A stretch of 64,000 bases of DNA from an uncultured Oleiphilus sp. (GCA_913020045.1 CAJWBE010000020.1:1-64000); one strand, 5' to 3'; shown: positions 47,580 through 57,039, numbered from the stretch's first letter. The notes: a model not told the origin generated them from the letters alone. A program made the numbers and translations.

Positions 47580-47606
47580 TTATCGTTCGTTCTTAAGAAA
47601 ACTTTA
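47580..47606 (-). promoter_or_regulatory. Sigma-28 (FliA) promoter of flgM
   Basis: On the minus strand TAAAGTTT-N11-AACGATAA matches the FliA consensus TAAAGTTT-N11-GCCGATAA with a perfect -35 and two mismatches in the -10. Predicted start is near 47573, about 24 bases before the flgM ATG. This predicts feedback of FliA on its own anti-sigma factor. Confidence 0.75.
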
Positions 47607-47635
47607 GCTTTTTATTAAAAAAATTATAGCCGCTT

Positions 47636-48352
47636 TTAAAGTACGACTTCTACTTGCCCACTATTGGTTACTCGAGCCCGTATGACACGCTTCGATTGCT
47701 TATTTCTAACGGATATCTGCTGACCCAGTGTACCATGGCTAAGCGCCTCTCCTGACATTCTGATCGATATTTTGCTATTGCTGGCGGTGATCATGACATC
47801 GTCGCCTCTCGTTACTAGTCGAGGCGCCGCAAGCAGTGGGGGCGTGATGGGGCGGCCCTCTTTTATGCTTCGTTTTGCAATCATTCCTATAATGGGTTCG
47901 CGAGTACGAAAAGTGGCGTGCCGTGCCGTATTTATTTGCTGTTCTTCTACTTTAAGGTCGTGAGCGGAAATGGCTTGCCCTCGAGAAATTAAGCGGCTGC
48001 TGACAATAACTTCGCCAAATATTTCGTAATCAACGCTGATATAGAGCTTCGTGACATCACCCTCTAGGCATTGTGCAAGTACGGTTGTTCGAGATTGCTT
48101 AAGAGGTGCTCGTGAAAATTCGAATTCCCAAGGCCTGCTGCATTGTTTGAAGTTCATGCGCGGGTCGATATTGCCGACTGAGAATTCACTACGGTAACCG
48201 CTTGCCGCAATTTCATTTGCGTAATGGCCTAAAAAAATATTTAGCTCTGCCGATAAATCAGGATGCTTAGGTGTCGTGGTGATATCGGCGAGCGTGTGAT
48301 TACTCGAAAGCAATAATCCAACTAGGACAATAATTTGACTATGAATTTTCAT
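47636..48352 (-). CDS. flgA: Flagellar basal body P-ring formation protein FlgA
   Basis: 238 residues with a signal peptide (MKIHSQIIVLVGLLLSSNHTLA). The C-terminal SAF domain (about 120-238) includes SRLISRGQAISAHDLKVEEQ and ISVRNKQSKRVIRARVTNSGQVEV. FlgA is a periplasmic chaperone for FlgI. flgM follows after an 86-base gap that holds a sigma-28 promoter. Its own upstream region has a sigma-54-type promoter. Confidence 0.93.
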   Translation of the reverse strand: MKIHSQIIVLVGLLLSSNHTLADITTTPKHPDLSAELNIFLGHYANEIAASGYRSEFSVGNIDPRMNFKQCSRPWEFEFSRAPLKQSRTTVLAQCLEGDVTKLYISVDYEIFGEVIVSSRLISRGQAISAHDLKVEEQQINTARHATFRTREPIIGMIAKRSIKEGRPITPPLLAAPRLVTRGDDVMITASNSKISIRMSGEALSHGTLGQQISVRNKQSKRVIRARVTNSGQVEVVL

Positions 48353-48451
48353 TTTATGTCCTATCCTTTGATCAATGTATTAGAACGAAAAAAGACAATA
48401 CTATTAACAGTGGATGCCAGCGTTATTTGTTGAACCGTTTGGGTTTGATAC

Positions 48452-48469
48452 AAGCAATTGGTGTGCCGA
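48452..48469 (-). promoter_or_regulatory. Sigma-54 promoter of flgA
   Basis: On the minus strand TCGGCACA-CCAA-TTGCTT matches the RpoN consensus TTGGCACG-N4-TTGCWT with a perfect -12 box and exact ten-base GG/GC spacing. Predicted start is near 48442, with a leader of about 90 bases before the flgA ATG at 48352. An RpoN/FleQ-type control of flgA is expected in polar-flagellated gammaproteobacteria. Confidence 0.62.
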
Positions 48470-48496
48470 TTAGCAAAAATAGGTTTGAGGTAATTT

Positions 48497-49441
48497 ATGG
48501 CCGGTATTCTGGACAGTGTAAATCAGCGTACGCAGCTGGTTGGACAGAACCGTTTGGAGCTTTTGCTTTTTCGTTTGCAAAGCAAGCAAATATACGGGAT
48601 TAACGTTTTTAAGGTAAAAGAAGTATTGCAGTGCCCTAAGCTAACGCTAATACCTCAGCGACACCCTGTTATCAGAGGCTTGGCTCATATTCGTGGCGGA
48701 ACGCTTCCTATCATGGATATGGGGCTCGCAATTGGCCAGCGTCCAATTCCTGAGGAAGATATTTACAATAGCTTTGTCATCATCACTGAATACAATCGTA
48801 AAACGCAGGGCTTTTTGGTTGGCGGTGTAGAGCGAATTGTTAATCTGAATTGGGAGGAGATTCACCCGCCACCGAAGGGTGCAGGGCGTGAGAACTACCT
48901 GACCGCGGTCACTGAGATTGATAAAAAGCTAATCGAGATCATTGATGTCGAAAAGATTCTTTCTGAGGTTGCGCCGATCGAGGAGACGCTTGACTCAGCA
49001 TTTGTTGAGAAGGCGACTACCAAAGCCGCTGAGTCGGATACCAAAACCGTATTGATCGTTGATGATTCGGTGGTTGCTCGCAAGCAGATCCAGAATTGTT
49101 TGCAAACAATCGGTTTGAATGTGGTTGCCAAAAAAGATGGACGAGAGGCATTTGAGTATTTGCATAGCCTGCTAGAGGAAGGCAAAGATATCGGCCAAGA
49201 AATTGCGCTAATGATTTCGGATGTGGAAATGCCTGAAATGGACGGCTATACCTTAACCGCTAAATGCAAAAGTGATCCTAGGTTTGACGGGCTTTATATT
49301 ATGCTTCATACCTCGCTTAGTGGTGTGTTTAACAAGGCAATGGTATCGAAAGTTGGTGCGAACGACTTTATGGCAAAGTTTAGTCCGGATGAGTTGGCGG
49401 AGCGTGTAATGGAAATTATTGATGAGCGTTCATCTGTTTAA
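48497..49441 (+). CDS. cheV: Chemotaxis protein CheV
   Basis: 314 residues. An N-terminal CheW-like coupling domain (about 20-165, LELLLFRLQSKQIYGINVFKVKEVLQ...) is followed by a receiver domain (about 185-312) with TVLIVDDSVVARKQI, phosphoacceptor Asp near 242 in ISDVEMPEMDG and the Lys in MAKFSPDEL. CheV links receptors to CheA and is modulated by phosphorylation. A GAGG site precedes the ATG. cheR follows after 24 bases. It is divergent from flgA. Confidence 0.96.
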   Translation: MAGILDSVNQRTQLVGQNRLELLLFRLQSKQIYGINVFKVKEVLQCPKLTLIPQRHPVIRGLAHIRGGTLPIMDMGLAIGQRPIPEEDIYNSFVIITEYNRKTQGFLVGGVERIVNLNWEEIHPPPKGAGRENYLTAVTEIDKKLIEIIDVEKILSEVAPIEETLDSAFVEKATTKAAESDTKTVLIVDDSVVARKQIQNCLQTIGLNVVAKKDGREAFEYLHSLLEEGKDIGQEIALMISDVEMPEMDGYTLTAKCKSDPRFDGLYIMLHTSLSGVFNKAMVSKVGANDFMAKFSPDELAERVMEIIDERSSV

Positions 49442-49465
49442 TCTCGAGACGATAATGGAGTCCAC

Positions 49466-50305
49466 GTGAGCTCGTTCCAGTCGGCGCCTCAGGCGTATGA
49501 TCGCTTTCGTTCATTCTTAGAGAATGCTTGCGGTATCTTGTTGGGTGATAACAAGGAGTATTTGGTAAAGAGCCGCTTGAAAGGTTTGATGGCTGAGCAT
49601 CAGTTTGCAGACTTGAATCGTTTAGTAGACCAGTTGGAGTCGCGCGGCGGAGTTGCGCTGCGTGAGCAGGTGGTAGACGCAATGACGACAAACGAAACGC
49701 TCTGGTTTCGCGACTTGCATCCGTTCAGAATATTGGAAGAAAAAATCTTTCCTGAGCTTGAAGCGGAGGTGCGTTCTAGGCCTCTGAATATATGGTCTGC
49801 CGCGTGTTCTACTGGGCAAGAGCCTTACTCTATTTCTATGATTGCTGAAGAGTATCGTAAGAAGAATCTCGGTAAGTTGTCGCGCGGTGTTAGTTTGACG
49901 GCTACAGATATCTCTCCGTCTGTATTGGCAAAGGCAAAGCAGGGTAGTTATGAAATGCTGGCTTTGGGTCGTGGTATGTCGAAAGAGAGGCTAGATTTAT
50001 ACTTTACAGCAGATGAAAGTGGTAGCTGGCAAATTAAGCCGGAGATATCAAAAGCAGTCGATTTTAAATCTCTTAATCTTTTGCAAAATTTTACCGGGTT
50101 GGCTGGGCAGTTTGATCTGGTCTTTTGCCGAAACGTATTGATCTATTTTTCACAAGAATTAAAGCACGATATCCTTAAAAGAATTCATGGGAAATTGCGT
50201 CCGGGTGGGTATCTATTTCTTGGCGCTTCGGAGTCAATGACGGGCATGAATGAATATTTTGAAATGGTTCAATGCCATCCCGGCATAATCTATAAAGCAA
50301 AATAA
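49466..50305 (+). CDS. cheR: Chemotaxis protein methyltransferase CheR
   Basis: 279 residues. An N-terminal helical domain (about 10-80) precedes the SAM-binding domain with VVDAMTTNETLWFRD near 72, IWSAACSTGQEPYSISMI near 110 and FDLVFCRNVLIYFS near 215. CheR methylates receptor glutamates. It starts with GTG after an AATGGAG site. No flagellar rod genes follow; instead there is a gap and tRNA-Ser. Confidence 0.96.
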   Translation: MSSFQSAPQAYDRFRSFLENACGILLGDNKEYLVKSRLKGLMAEHQFADLNRLVDQLESRGGVALREQVVDAMTTNETLWFRDLHPFRILEEKIFPELEAEVRSRPLNIWSAACSTGQEPYSISMIAEEYRKKNLGKLSRGVSLTATDISPSVLAKAKQGSYEMLALGRGMSKERLDLYFTADESGSWQIKPEISKAVDFKSLNLLQNFTGLAGQFDLVFCRNVLIYFSQELKHDILKRIHGKLRPGGYLFLGASESMTGMNEYFEMVQCHPGIIYKAK

Positions 50306-50387
50306 ACTCCTCGGTTGCTTTTGTATTTCCGCTCGTTTAAAGTACCGCGCTCTTGGCGAGGGTGGTTATTTGCTGCGATTAAAGAAT

Positions 50388-50432
50388 AGCGCTTCTTAGT
50401 CAATAATGGCGCGAGGTCTCGACTAAGCGCTT
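50388..50432 (+). other. Imperfect stem-loop between cheR and tRNA-Ser
   Basis: AGCGCTT-CT-TAGTC (50388-50401) can pair with GACTAAGCGCT (50421-50431) with a two-base bulge and a 19-base loop. No T-run follows, so it is not a standard terminator. It may stabilise the end of the cheVR transcript or be chance. Confidence 0.3.
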
Positions 50433-50495
50433 GTACTCAGGGTGAGTGCGGTTTAAAAAAATGGAGTTTTCGGGTTGTTACTCAATCCATTGTAC

Positions 50496-50585
50496 GGTGA
50501 GGTGTCCGAGTGGCTGAAGGAGCACGCCTGGAAAGCGTGTAACGGGTCAAACCGTTCGAGGGTTCGAATCCCTCTCTCACCGCCA
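50496..50585 (+). tRNA. tRNA-Ser(GGA)
   Basis: A type II tRNA with a long variable arm. Acceptor stem GGTGAG at 50496-50501 pairs with the CTCACC just before the discriminator; the anticodon stem is 50523-50527/50535-50539 with anticodon GGA at 50530-50532. CCA is encoded at 50583-50585. The T-loop GTTCGAATC is canonical. Confidence 0.97.
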
Positions 50586-50803
50586 ATTATCTCGTTGTTT
50601 TTAAGGGATTTAGTTTTTGTTTCTTAGTTTTTTCCTCGTTTTTTGCCATTAAATACAAGCATAAACTTTCTATGCAAAACACCATGATATGCTCGAAAAT
50701 TCTTCTTTCGCGGCCAATATCTTTATCGTCTATTACCCCCCCCCTGCCTCGTGGCAAAACCCCCAGATTAAAATTTTATGGTTAAGCCTGTTTTGTCTAG
50801 CAT

Positions 50804-50841
50804 GTGCATCTACTGAGGGAGTTTGATCTCAAACAATGCAC
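50804..50841. other. Nested inverted repeats in the gap before the GGDEF/EAL gene
   Basis: Outer arms GTGCAT (50804-50809) and ATGCAC (50836-50841) enclose an inner perfect GTTTGA-TC-TCAAAC (50821-50834). It lies 27 bases downstream of the stop of the minus-strand gene at 50868, so it may form the transcript end, although no U-run follows. The same 282-base gap contains a run of nine C at 50736-50744 and nothing else I can assign. Confidence 0.3.
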
Positions 50842-50867
50842 CTAGTTATTTTAGGATGTGTTATGGG

Positions 50868-53765
50868 TTATTGACTATCTGCCGATGTTACGACAGCGTT
50901 GAACCTTACGAGTAATTCTGGCTTGTGTACTAAGTAACCTTGCGAATAATGGATGCCTAGGTCTTGCAGTACCTCTAGTGTTTCCTCGTTTTCGACGAAT
51001 TCAGCGATCGTTTTAATTTTCATCATCGAGGCAACTTGCTGAATTGATTGCACCATTGCCTTGTCGACGGGATCGCTTGCGATGTTGCGAACAAAAAAAC
51101 CATCAATCTTGAGGTAGTCTACGGGCAGTTCTTTGAGGTAGGCATAGGAGGAGAAGCCTGTTCCAAAGTCATCGAGAGCGAATAAGCAGCCTTTTTCTTT
51201 ATACTTGAATATGAACTCAAGTGTCTTATCCATACGTGTAATCGCCATAGTTTCCGTGATTTCAAAGCATATTTTGTTGGGGGGCACATCGTATTTAACG
51301 AACGCTTGCTCGAGGAAATTCATGAAACCCTCGTCGCCTAGCGAATGACCACTAACGTTTATGCTTGCCTTGTCCAAGTTTTCCATGTGCTCTGGGTGCT
51401 GCTGTAGCCATTCAAAATAAGTCGTAATAACCCATTCGTCGATTTGGGGCATCAGTCCGTATCTTTCTGCAGCACCCATAAAGTTTGCAGGAGTGTACAG
51501 AGACTTATTATTTTCATGTTTTAGCCGAAGCAGCAGTTCGTAGTGGTGGCCATTTACAATGCGCTTGTTGGCCTCTATGTGTTGATACATGAGACAGAAT
51601 AGGTCTTTTTTGATGGCTTCCTTGATAACACCTACCCAGGCCATTTCGCTCTGACGTTGCTGGATTTGTTGGTCAGACTCTTCGAAGAGGTGGACCCGGT
51701 TACGCCCGAGGTCTTTTGCCATAAAACACGCGGCATCAGCGCGACCAAGAAGGGATTCCAGTGACATGTATTCGTCTTGGAAGCATACGATACCAATGCT
51801 TACGCCAACGGCAAATTCGCGCTCACTATGTCTAAATCTAAAGGATTGTATTGTTTCTTGAATCGCTTTTGCGTCGACTAAGGCTTCGGCAGGACTTGAA
51901 TTAGTGATGAGCATTCCAAATTCGTCACCGCCGAGGCGAGCAAGAATATGGTTCGATTTAAGTCGGCTTTTTAGTCTAGATGAGAGTTGTATTAGTAGGT
52001 TGTCGCCAGCACTATGACCGCAGGAGTCATTCAGCACCTTAAACTGGTCTAGGTCCAAGTAAAGCAGCGCATAGGGCGTTCGGTCAGCTTGGCCTGTTTT
52101 GATTGCTTCTAGTAAGTAGTCTTCAAATGCGCGACGGTTTAGTAGGCTGGTTAAAGGGTCATGCCGTGCGAGAAAATTAAGTTTGTTTTCGAATGCAATG
52201 CGGGCTGAAACGTCGATAAAGGTGCCTTCAACGACAGGCGTTCCATTCTCTGAGCGGACGACACGGGCATTGACGGAGCTCCAAAACTCGGCCCCATTCT
52301 TCTTGGATAGCAATACGGTATGGTTGGATACCGACCCATTGTTAATGATGGTTGTAAGGGCGGTCTTAAATGCCTGATGCCTAAAGGATTGTTGGTCTAA
52401 TTGAGCGAAATCTTGTCGGAGTTCGTCAATGTCTGAGTGGCCAAACATCGCTAATGCAGCAGGGTTCACACTTTGCCAATTGCCCTTAAGATCGATAACA
52501 AATATCCCTTCAATTGCCGTATCAAATAGCGTTTTGAAGCGATTTAGGTTCTTCAAGGCGGCATTCTGAGCGGCGACAATTGCGTTCTGATTTAGGGATA
52601 TCCTGTCAGCCATTGCGAAAGAAAGCAGAACAACCACGATTACGGAGCTGAGCGGAACCACGAACTCTGTGTAGGGAGTTGTTGCAATGACTCCTGTTTT
52701 CGCCAGAGCAGTGTAAGCGCTGGTAGTGAAATGAGCACTCCATGTGATAACGAAGAGGCGTGCTTGTGAAAATCCTTTTATCCAAACGTAGATGCCTATC
52801 ATCAGAGCCGAAAGGTTCATCAGCACTACGATTAGAACTCCGAATTTGTAGGCGGTTGTGTAGTTAAATATTTCTGGCCCTACGGCGGATATTGTCGCAA
52901 ATACTGAAAGGGTTAAAATCCATCGTTGACACCATGAATGGTTTTCAAGTTTAAGAAAGCTGTTAGTAAAAAGCCCGAGTAAGGCTATCGTGATTCCGTT
53001 GAATAAAAGGCCTGCGGCGCGTTGCATGTCAATATGGTCTGTCCAGAGGAACTGGTAGCCAACACCACTAGTGGCTGCAAAGTAACCCAGTACGGCGGCG
53101 CAATAGCCTGTGTAGTAAACGTAAATCGTTTCTTTTGTGGCGAAGAAGACGAATAAGTTGTAGGCGCCCATCACCAGCAAAACCGCAAAGACTGCTATAT
53201 AGACAATGATCCCAGGCAATTGCTGCTTATAAAATTCATCAAATTGATATGCGTATATAGGTATTTCTAGTGAACCCTCGCTTTCAACTTTTACATATGC
53301 AAACGTCTGTTCGCCTTTGTTTGCTTCGACCGGAAAGGCGAAAGTGCTGAAATTAATTGGTCGCGTGTCAAATGGGCGGGTGTCGCCTGTTTTGTATTGG
53401 CTAACCGGTCCACTGGCGCTCATCGTGTAAAATTCGACAATATCTAGGTAAGGATAGTGAATGTCGACGACCCACTTCGTGGCATTGTTTGGGTTGACCG
53501 GTAAATGTACTTTTAGCCAAATCGCGTCTTTAGATGTTTCGAAATTCAATAGTGCAGTGTTAGATCGCGTCCACGCTGTCGGCTGTAATGCGTCGATATC
53601 CGCTAGAGTTAGCTTGGTCGTGGTATCTCTTAAGTATTCGATGTAGAGGGGTTGATATGCCGCACTATATGAAGTGTTTTTCGCGCCGTCGGCGAAAACC
53701 TGAGTGACTGAGAAATTAGCAAACGTAACGAGAGCGAAAAGTATCAATTGCCTAGCATGAAGCAT
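50868..53765 (-). CDS. 7TMR-DISM / PAS / GGDEF / EAL signalling protein
   Basis: 965 residues from the ATG at 53765, eight bases after GGAG; an upstream GTG at 53774 is less supported. A signal peptide (to about 29) is followed by a periplasmic 7TMR-DISMED2 sensor domain (about 30-170), seven TM helices (about 185-395), a PAS domain (about 410-530), a GGDEF domain with intact RLGGDEF near 612, and an EAL domain. The EAL motif reads YELLLRL near 743; the other catalytic segments (NVSG, EITET, DDFGTG, KIDG, EFVEN, QGY) are present, so c-di-GMP hydrolysis is plausible. Both synthesis and degradation are possible. It is a single-gene unit. Confidence 0.93.
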   Translation of the reverse strand: MLHARQLILFALVTFANFSVTQVFADGAKNTSYSAAYQPLYIEYLRDTTTKLTLADIDALQPTAWTRSNTALLNFETSKDAIWLKVHLPVNPNNATKWVVDIHYPYLDIVEFYTMSASGPVSQYKTGDTRPFDTRPINFSTFAFPVEANKGEQTFAYVKVESEGSLEIPIYAYQFDEFYKQQLPGIIVYIAVFAVLLVMGAYNLFVFFATKETIYVYYTGYCAAVLGYFAATSGVGYQFLWTDHIDMQRAAGLLFNGITIALLGLFTNSFLKLENHSWCQRWILTLSVFATISAVGPEIFNYTTAYKFGVLIVVLMNLSALMIGIYVWIKGFSQARLFVITWSAHFTTSAYTALAKTGVIATTPYTEFVVPLSSVIVVVLLSFAMADRISLNQNAIVAAQNAALKNLNRFKTLFDTAIEGIFVIDLKGNWQSVNPAALAMFGHSDIDELRQDFAQLDQQSFRHQAFKTALTTIINNGSVSNHTVLLSKKNGAEFWSSVNARVVRSENGTPVVEGTFIDVSARIAFENKLNFLARHDPLTSLLNRRAFEDYLLEAIKTGQADRTPYALLYLDLDQFKVLNDSCGHSAGDNLLIQLSSRLKSRLKSNHILARLGGDEFGMLITNSSPAEALVDAKAIQETIQSFRFRHSEREFAVGVSIGIVCFQDEYMSLESLLGRADAACFMAKDLGRNRVHLFEESDQQIQQRQSEMAWVGVIKEAIKKDLFCLMYQHIEANKRIVNGHHYELLLRLKHENNKSLYTPANFMGAAERYGLMPQIDEWVITTYFEWLQQHPEHMENLDKASINVSGHSLGDEGFMNFLEQAFVKYDVPPNKICFEITETMAITRMDKTLEFIFKYKEKGCLFALDDFGTGFSSYAYLKELPVDYLKIDGFFVRNIASDPVDKAMVQSIQQVASMMKIKTIAEFVENEETLEVLQDLGIHYSQGYLVHKPELLVRFNAVVTSADSQ

Positions 53766-54122
53766 TAACAGCACTCCAAAAAAATATTCGTAACTTGGCG
53801 GGGGTGGCTAGCGTTAGGTTCCGCTGCCCGTCTTTATTGCTTAAGACCTCCTTATTTATAGCAGCTGGGCGGGGATTTATCGCTGTAAAAGGACAACAAG
53901 TGAAAAATCTTTGTTTGATTGCCGCACTAAGGACAATTCTCTTTAACGCTTTGTGTTCCGTTGGGTTGTAGCTTTAAGTGATTATCTTACTGTTTGTTCG
54001 TTATTCTGTGTTTTGCGTGTCGCGGCTAGAGCTGTGTCTTTACGTTTTTTTGTATATACTACGGCACTTTTTTTACGGTCGACAGAATTGTTCTTTGGTC
54101 GTTTGAGTTAAGAGGTTTGAAT
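53766..54122. other. 357-base intergenic region between divergent genes
   Basis: This region separates the GGDEF/EAL gene (minus) from fmdB (plus). A TATACT hexamer at 54055-54060, about 60 bases before the fmdB ATG, is a possible -10 element with a weak -35. On the minus strand an AGGAGG stretch at about 53847-53852 is not followed by a start codon. I see no ORF, tRNA, or sigma-54/sigma-28 promoter here. Confidence 0.5.
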
Positions 54123-54359
54123 ATGCCGATTTATGAATACGGATGTAAATCGTGTGGGTTTGAAAAAGATGTGCTGCAGAAGCTCAGTGATGAGCCCTTG
54201 ACTGTCTGCCCTGAGTGCAACGAACCTAGCTTTACTAAAAAAATATCTGCTGTGGGATTCCGTCTTAAAGGGAGTGGCTGGTATGAAACGGATTTTAAGT
54301 CCGGCGCGAAAAAGAATCTAGCCGGTGCTAAAGATCCGTCGGCTAAAACAGGCGCATAG
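54123..54359 (+). CDS. FmdB-family zinc ribbon protein
   Basis: 78 residues from the ATG at 54123 (MPIYEYGCKSCG), nine bases after AGAGG; an in-frame TTG at 54117 precedes it. The zinc ribbon has CKSC near residues 8-11 and CPEC near 29-32. The C-terminal half is basic, Gly/Ala/Lys-rich and low complexity. FmdB was named as a regulator but the function of this small family is not established. It sits just upstream of aspS, as in other gammaproteobacteria. Confidence 0.88.
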   Translation: MPIYEYGCKSCGFEKDVLQKLSDEPLTVCPECNEPSFTKKISAVGFRLKGSGWYETDFKSGAKKNLAGAKDPSAKTGA

Positions 54360-54443
54360 CCTTGTTTCGGCAACATTGACGCGCCGGCGTAAGTGCGGCG
54401 TGAATAACAAAATATTATTAGATTACAAATAACAGGAAAAATT

Positions 54444-56225
54444 ATGCGTACCCATTATTGTGGTTCAGTAAACGAAAGTCATATCGGGCAAGAAATCACA
54501 TTGTGTGGTTGGGTGCACCGTCGTCGAGACCATGGTGGCGTTATCTTCTTGGACATGCGTGATCGCGAAGGGATTGCTCAAGTAGTCTTCGATCCAGATA
54601 CGGTTGAAAGCTTTGCTAAAGCAGAGCGTGTGCGAAGCGAATATGTTTTACAAATAAAAGGGTTTGTCCGCGCGCGTCCAGACGGTACAACTAATGATGA
54701 CATGGCGACCGGTAAGGTCGAGATACTAGGTAAAGATCTCACTATTCTTAATGCAGCTGAAACGCCTCCATTTCCGCTGGATGGCTATGTTGATGTCGGC
54801 GAAGATACGCGCCTCAAGTATCGATTTATGGATTTGCGCCGCCCAGAGATGCTTAACAAACTGATGTTTCGTTCAAAGGTAACTTCGTTTATTCGAAACT
54901 ATATGGATCAAAATGGTTTCATGGATGTCGAGACGCCAATTCTGACGCGCGCTACTCCGGAAGGTGCTAGAGATTACTTGGTCCCGAGCCGTACTCATGC
55001 CGGAAGCTTTTTTGCCTTACCCCAGTCTCCGCAACTGTTTAAGCAATTACTAATGGTTTCAGGGGTTGATCGTTACTATCAAATCGCTAAGTGTTTTCGT
55101 GATGAAGACTTGCGGGCAGATCGCCAGCCTGAATTCACTCAGGTGGACGTCGAAATGTCCTATATGGATGACGAAGCGATTATGAATATGATGGAAGGTA
55201 TGGTCTCCTCCATGTTTAGTCAACTGCTGGAGCAAGACCTTGGGGCGTTCCCGCGTATGACCTATGCAGAGGCGATGCAACGATACGGTAGTGACAAGCC
55301 GGACCTTCGTATTCCACTTGAACTGGTTGATGTTGCTGATCTAATGGATAGCGTAGAGTTTAAGGTGTTTGCTGGTCCTGCAAAAGATCCTAAAGGTCGT
55401 GTTGCGGCACTGAAGGTGACGGGTGGTGCAGAGTTATCACGTAAGCAAATCGACGAATACACCAAGTTCGTTGGGATTTATGGCGCGAAAGGTTTGGCTT
55501 GGATCAAGGTCAACGAGCTAGAAAAAGGTGCGGAAGGTTTACAGTCACCGATTGTGAAATTTTTAGGGGAAGAAGTAGCGCTTAACATCATGAGTCGCTT
55601 AGGTGCTGCCAACGGCGATATCGTCTTCTTTGGCGCAGACCAAGAAAAAGTTGTCAACGAGGCATTGGGTGCATTGCGTTGCAAGGTGGGTGAAGATCTC
55701 AACCTGTACACCTGTGACTGGGCGCCAATGTGGGTAGTTGATTTCCCGATGTTCGAAGAACTAGATGGCGGCGCATTAACAGCGATCCACCATCCGTTTA
55801 CTGCGCCATCGTGTTCACCAGAGGAGCTGAAAGCTGCGCCTGAGAAAGCGCTGTCTCGTGCCTATGATATGGTGTTGAATGGTACTGAGTTAGGCGGTGG
55901 TTCAATTCGTATTCACGAAGCTGATATGCAAAAAGCGGTATTCGAAATATTGGGTATCGATGAGGCAGAGCAACAGAATAAATTTGGCTTCTTGCTAGAC
56001 GCGCTCAAGTTCGGTTGCCCTCCACATGGCGGGCTGGCGTTTGGTTTGGATCGCTTAGTGATGCTGATGACTGGCGCTAGTACTATTCGGGAAGTGATCG
56101 CATTCCCTAAAACGCAAAGTGCTAGCTGCGCGTTGACGCATGCGCCAGGCGATGTTGACTCAAAACAATTGCGCGAGCTGAGTATTAAAGTCCGTAAGCC
56201 GGAATCAGAGAAGAAAGAAGGCTAA
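54444..56225 (+). CDS. aspS: Aspartyl-tRNA synthetase
   Basis: 593 residues, the bacterial-type class II AspRS. An N-terminal OB-fold anticodon-binding domain (about 1-105, [22 protein letters not shown]) precedes the catalytic core with motif 2 [22 protein letters not shown] near 215 and motif 3 [15 protein letters not shown] near 531, with the bacterial GAD insertion (about 280-420). It starts after an AACAGGAAAAATT site. yebC follows 14 bases after its stop. Confidence 0.98.
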   Translation: MRTHYCGSVNESHIGQEITLCGWVHRRRDHGGVIFLDMRDREGIAQVVFDPDTVESFAKAERVRSEYVLQIKGFVRARPDGTTNDDMATGKVEILGKDLTILNAAETPPFPLDGYVDVGEDTRLKYRFMDLRRPEMLNKLMFRSKVTSFIRNYMDQNGFMDVETPILTRATPEGARDYLVPSRTHAGSFFALPQSPQLFKQLLMVSGVDRYYQIAKCFRDEDLRADRQPEFTQVDVEMSYMDDEAIMNMMEGMVSSMFSQLLEQDLGAFPRMTYAEAMQRYGSDKPDLRIPLELVDVADLMDSVEFKVFAGPAKDPKGRVAALKVTGGAELSRKQIDEYTKFVGIYGAKGLAWIKVNELEKGAEGLQSPIVKFLGEEVALNIMSRLGAANGDIVFFGADQEKVVNEALGALRCKVGEDLNLYTCDWAPMWVVDFPMFEELDGGALTAIHHPFTAPSCSPEELKAAPEKALSRAYDMVLNGTELGGGSIRIHEADMQKAVFEILGIDEAEQQNKFGFLLDALKFGCPPHGGLAFGLDRLVMLMTGASTIREVIAFPKTQSASCALTHAPGDVDSKQLRELSIKVRKPESEKKEG

Positions 56226-56239
56226 GTTGGGAGCCTGCT

Positions 56240-56983
56240 GTGGCGGGGCATAGTAAGTGGTCTAACATTCGTCACCGTAAGGCGGCGCAAGACGCGAAGC
56301 GTGTAAAAACCTTCTTGAAGATTATTCGAGAGTTGGTCGTCGCAGCAAAAGAAGGTGGCGCTAGCGTTGAGGGCAACCCACGCCTGCGCACTGCCGTTGA
56401 CAAAGCGCTCGGCTCTAATATGAGGCGCGACACCATCGACAAAGCTATCCAGCGAGGAGCTGGTGGCGGCGAGGGTGAAAGCTTCGAGGAGCTTGTCTAT
56501 GAGGGCTATGGCCCGGGCGGTGTGGCGGTTTTGATCGAGGCGATGACCGATAATCGAAATCGCACCGCGGCAGATGTAAGACTAGCCTTTAGCAAGGCGG
56601 GCGGAAATCTGGGGACTGATGGATCGGTCGCTTATTTGTTTGAGAAAAAGGGGCGGGTGTTCATTTCTGCGGACGATGAAGACCTTGTGATGGAGCTTGC
56701 GCTGAACGCCGGTGCAGAAGACCTTGTGGTTCAAGAGGACGGCTCAATTGAAGTGCTAACTGCGCCTAGTGATTATCTCTCAGTTAAAGATCATCTTGTC
56801 AGTCATGACACCAATGTTATCCAGTCTGAGCTTGATATGATTCCCGCAACGACGGTCGTTCTCGATGAAGAGGGTGCCGAAAAGGTGATGCGATTAATTG
56901 ATGCATTGGAAGATTTGGATGACGTTCAGAGCGTCTATACCAACGCTGACTTCCCTGCAGAGGTAATGGACAAGCTAGGTTAG
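56240..56983 (+). CDS. yebC: YebC/PmpR-family protein
   Basis: 247 residues. The N-terminus MAGHSKWSNIRHRKAAQDAKR and the segments RRDTIDKAIQRGAGG, YEGYGPGGVAVLIE and KAGGNLGTDGSVAYLF are family signatures. YebC proteins bind DNA or act in translation at difficult peptide sequences; annotation as a transcriptional regulator is traditional. It starts with GTG. The aspS-yebC-ruvC order is normal but an amidohydrolase gene is interposed before ruvC here. Confidence 0.97.
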   Translation: MAGHSKWSNIRHRKAAQDAKRVKTFLKIIRELVVAAKEGGASVEGNPRLRTAVDKALGSNMRRDTIDKAIQRGAGGGEGESFEELVYEGYGPGGVAVLIEAMTDNRNRTAADVRLAFSKAGGNLGTDGSVAYLFEKKGRVFISADDEDLVMELALNAGAEDLVVQEDGSIEVLTAPSDYLSVKDHLVSHDTNVIQSELDMIPATTVVLDEEGAEKVMRLIDALEDLDDVQSVYTNADFPAEVMDKLG

Positions 56984-57039
56984 CACTAAAGTCGCGTTAG
57001 CGGTCACCGTGTTAATTGTTTGCACTTATTGGAGGTTTC

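Noticed and set aside
48446-48472. GCCGATTA upstream of cheV as a sigma-28 promoter
   Set aside because: The -35 at the required distance (TGATACAA) does not resemble TAAAGTTT; the same bases are better explained as the opposite-strand sigma-54 promoter of flgA.
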